Shown piece after piece: positions 62,451 to 64,000 of a stretch of 64,000 bases of DNA; the first letter of the stretch is position 1; every line of letters begins with the position of its first letter. Below the pieces are notes generated by a model, which worked only from the letters and a program-made list of their open reading frames with translations, was not told where the DNA came from and made no database searches. Both the position numbers and the translations under genes were made by a program. Origin of the DNA: Caulifigura coniformis (GTDB lineage: Bacteria; Planctomycetota; Planctomycetia; Planctomycetales; Planctomycetaceae); NCBI RefSeq assembly GCF_007745175.1, contig NZ_CP036271.1, positions 2,438,154 through 2,502,153 on the forward strand. Direction: 5' to 3'.

Positions 62451-63359
62451 TCAACCGCGGCCGCGGCCAATCGCCCACCAGCCCAGGAACAGCCCCACGA
62501 GGATCGTGTCGATCACAATGATCGCGATCATCTCGGTCGATCGACTCGAGACGGCCGGCCGGCCATCGTTCGGAGTTTCAAACGTCGCGGTCGATCCGGT
62601 CAGGAAGTCCTTTGCGGCTTCGAGTGCATGATCGACCCGGCGCCGCGCCGACGCGTCCGACTCCTCCGTCAGCGTCCGCATCTCGCGCGTGGCGAACAGC
62701 ATCTCCCGCCGCGCTAAAGCCGACTTCCTCGCTGCGGTCGACGATCCAGACACCGGCCGTTCGCGCAGCATCCGTTCCAGGTCGACCTGCATCGCTTCCA
62801 TCTCGGCCGCCAGTTCCTCCGGCATCGGCTTCTGGTCGTTGTGAATCGCCTCCACCTGCCGCCACATCGCATCCAGACGGTGCAGACGAGTCGCATCGCT
62901 GGGCGACCAGGACACGAACCGGATCGCCAGCGTCGTGACAACCGCAACCGCTGCGACGATCGTCACCAGCATCCGTCCACGGCGACCGAGCCAGCCGGTC
63001 AGAGTCTCGAACGTCTGGACCACCAGCTGTACCAGCCCGCTGGCGAGTCCGCTGGCCATCTCCGACAGCCGCTCGAACACGCCGCGGAAACGGGACGCCT
63101 TCCCGGCAGACAAACTGGATTGCAGTCGGCGCGAGGCCGCGGTTTCAAGCAGCCGGGCCGCCGTCGCTGCGGGAGAATCACCGGCCGAGTTGAGAAACAG
63201 CTTCCGGATCTCGGACGCGGGAAGCCATTCCTCCGCTCCTTCAAGACGCACGGCATCCGAGTCGGCGAGCCGCTGTTTGAGGACAAGCGCTTCGAGTTCC
63301 TCGGTCACCAGCGGACCGCGGACGCGCTCGTTCGACCTCCAGTACCACAGTTCGCTCAT
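62451..63359 (-). CDS. GYF-domain membrane protein
   Basis: 302 residues from ATG 63359. The N-terminal GYF_2-type domain (residues 1-55: LWYWRSNERVRGPLVTEELEALV ... EGAEEWLPASEIRKLF) is a domain frequent in planctomycete membrane proteins. A helix-rich linker, a membrane span at about 133-152 (LVTIVAAVAVVTTLAIRFV), a coiled-coil-like region (about 160-250) and a C-terminal span (about 280-297, IAIIVIDTILVGLFLGWWAI) follow. The partner bound by GYF is unknown. Confidence 0.78.
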   Translation of the reverse strand: MSELWYWRSNERVRGPLVTEELEALVLKQRLADSDAVRLEGAEEWLPASEIRKLFLNSAGDSPAATAARLLETAASRRLQSSLSAGKASRFRGVFERLSEMASGLASGLVQLVVQTFETLTGWLGRRGRMLVTIVAAVAVVTTLAIRFVSWSPSDATRLHRLDAMWRQVEAIHNDQKPMPEELAAEMEAMQVDLERMLRERPVSGSSTAARKSALARREMLFATREMRTLTEESDASARRRVDHALEAAKDFLTGSTATFETPNDGRPAVSSRSTEMIAIIVIDTILVGLFLGWWAIGRGRG

Positions 63360-63404
63360 TCCACCTCGGCCACGCACCCCGCCAGAGCGGAACGGCGACT
63401 CCGC

Positions 63405-64000
63405 TCAGTACAGCTGCTCAGTTTCGTCGCCATCAATGCTGGCGGCCGCCTTGTAGGTGATCAGGTCGATCGTGTCCGACAGAAAACGGACGCCGCCGTC
63501 CCCCATCAGCACATGCGTCCCCCCCGGATGCTCGCTTCCCAGGGAGATGTCATTGAACCCGGCGCCGTTGTTGAAGAACGTCTGACCGATCGACGTCAGA
63601 ACATTCTTGCATCCGCTCATCGGGTTGCCGTTCACGCCGCGAACCCACGTGCGATAGCTGTTGGCTTCCGACCACGAAATCTCGCCGACGACGAACGTGT
63701 TCGATGCCCCGTCAGTGATATCCGCGGCCTTCTTGTTCGACTGGGCGCTCAACAGCCCCTGGTCGCCGAACGGACCGAACCCCGGAACCAGCCGGTATTC
63801 CCCCCCGCCGGGCTTTTCACCGCGGGGTCCCATGATCCCGTAGTAGTGCGTCGTCCAGGGATACTGATCGTCGACCTTGTCGAGCGATGTCTGGGAATGC
63901 TCGATATCGCCCGAAGGGCAGAGATATGCGTCAATGCGGGCCAGGCCGTGCGGATTCCCTTTGCCGTTGGGAGTCGCCGAGAAGTATTTGCCGTGGCCGA
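63405..64000 (-). CDS. DUF1559 / type IV pilin-like protein (3' part)
   Basis: C-terminal 197 codons; the 5' end is beyond the right edge. The DUF1559 pattern is clear: DITDGASNTFVVGEISW near the middle and GSEHPGGTHVLMGDGGVRFLSDTIDLITYKAAASIDGDE at the end, with the H-x-DG-V-F-S motif. Members begin with a prepilin-like N-terminal helix, not visible here. These proteins are highly expanded in planctomycetes and probably form surface or periplasmic pseudopilins. The stop lies at 63405-63407. Confidence 0.9.
   Translation of the reverse strand, partial: GHGKYFSATPNGKGNPHGLARIDAYLCPSGDIEHSQTSLDKVDDQYPWTTHYYGIMGPRGEKPGGGEYRLVPGFGPFGDQGLLSAQSNKKAADITDGASNTFVVGEISWSEANSYRTWVRGVNGNPMSGCKNVLTSIGQTFFNNGAGFNDISLGSEHPGGTHVLMGDGGVRFLSDTIDLITYKAAASIDGDETEQLY

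Overview
The window is a high-GC bacterial chromosome segment whose gene content points to the Planctomycetota, most likely the Planctomycetaceae. The evidence is a cysteine-rich YTV-repeat surface protein, a DUF1559 pilin-like protein, a Cys-type sulfatase, a Ser/Thr kinase fused to a large C-terminal region, secreted PQQ-propeller and GYF-domain proteins, and housekeeping genes scattered instead of in their usual operons. The assignment is from gene content only.

Layout. 1-10.6 kb: 5' end of typA (minus), pcm, rpsB-tsf with a clear terminator, a sulfatase, a detached nuoI-nuoA pair, and a kinase downstream of a small unknown gene. 10.8-13.2 kb: a metallophosphoesterase and xylulokinase. 13.2-18.6 kb: the accessory region. 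It holds a 10-bp tandem repeat, small ORFs separated by three copies of one terminator-like repeat, a transposase relic, and a 2.8-kb IS1-family transposon (15769-18576). The transposon has 19-bp perfect terminal inverted repeats and an 8-bp target duplication, and carries a HEPN-motif protein, a small basic protein and a CXXCXGXG protein as passengers. 18.7-28.8 kb: PAS/GAF/receiver regulator, infC, an HlyD-like adaptor coupled to nnrE, an HtrA protease, a polytopic membrane protein, a STAS protein and a secreted alpha-helical protein. 29-37.6 kb: a histone-deacetylase-family hydrolase, a lipoprotein, a membrane protein, a catalytically dead HtrA-like protein, the YTV protein and a sugar-phosphate isomerase. 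37.6-45.7 kb: a 22-residue Lys/Ala peptide gene with its own ribosome site and terminator, nadC, a secreted unknown, a PQQ propeller protein, a PGRP-type amidase, citramalate synthase and an ADP-ribosylglycohydrolase. 45.8-64 kb: a polytopic membrane protein, purM overlapping a PDZ protease gene, thiC, bioB, an MBL hydrolase, a Pro-rich YHS-like protein, sppA, gatC and gatA, a degenerate receiver, an SDR-DUF1990 fusion, a GYF protein and the 3' part of a DUF1559 gene.

How it fits together. Most genes are single-copy core metabolism (translation, cofactors, purines, isoleucine precursors, quinone reductase) or envelope functions. There is one clear horizontally mobile unit. Two-hairpin palindromic repeats (three copies) and duplicated terminators show that intergenic space here is also populated by repeated elements.
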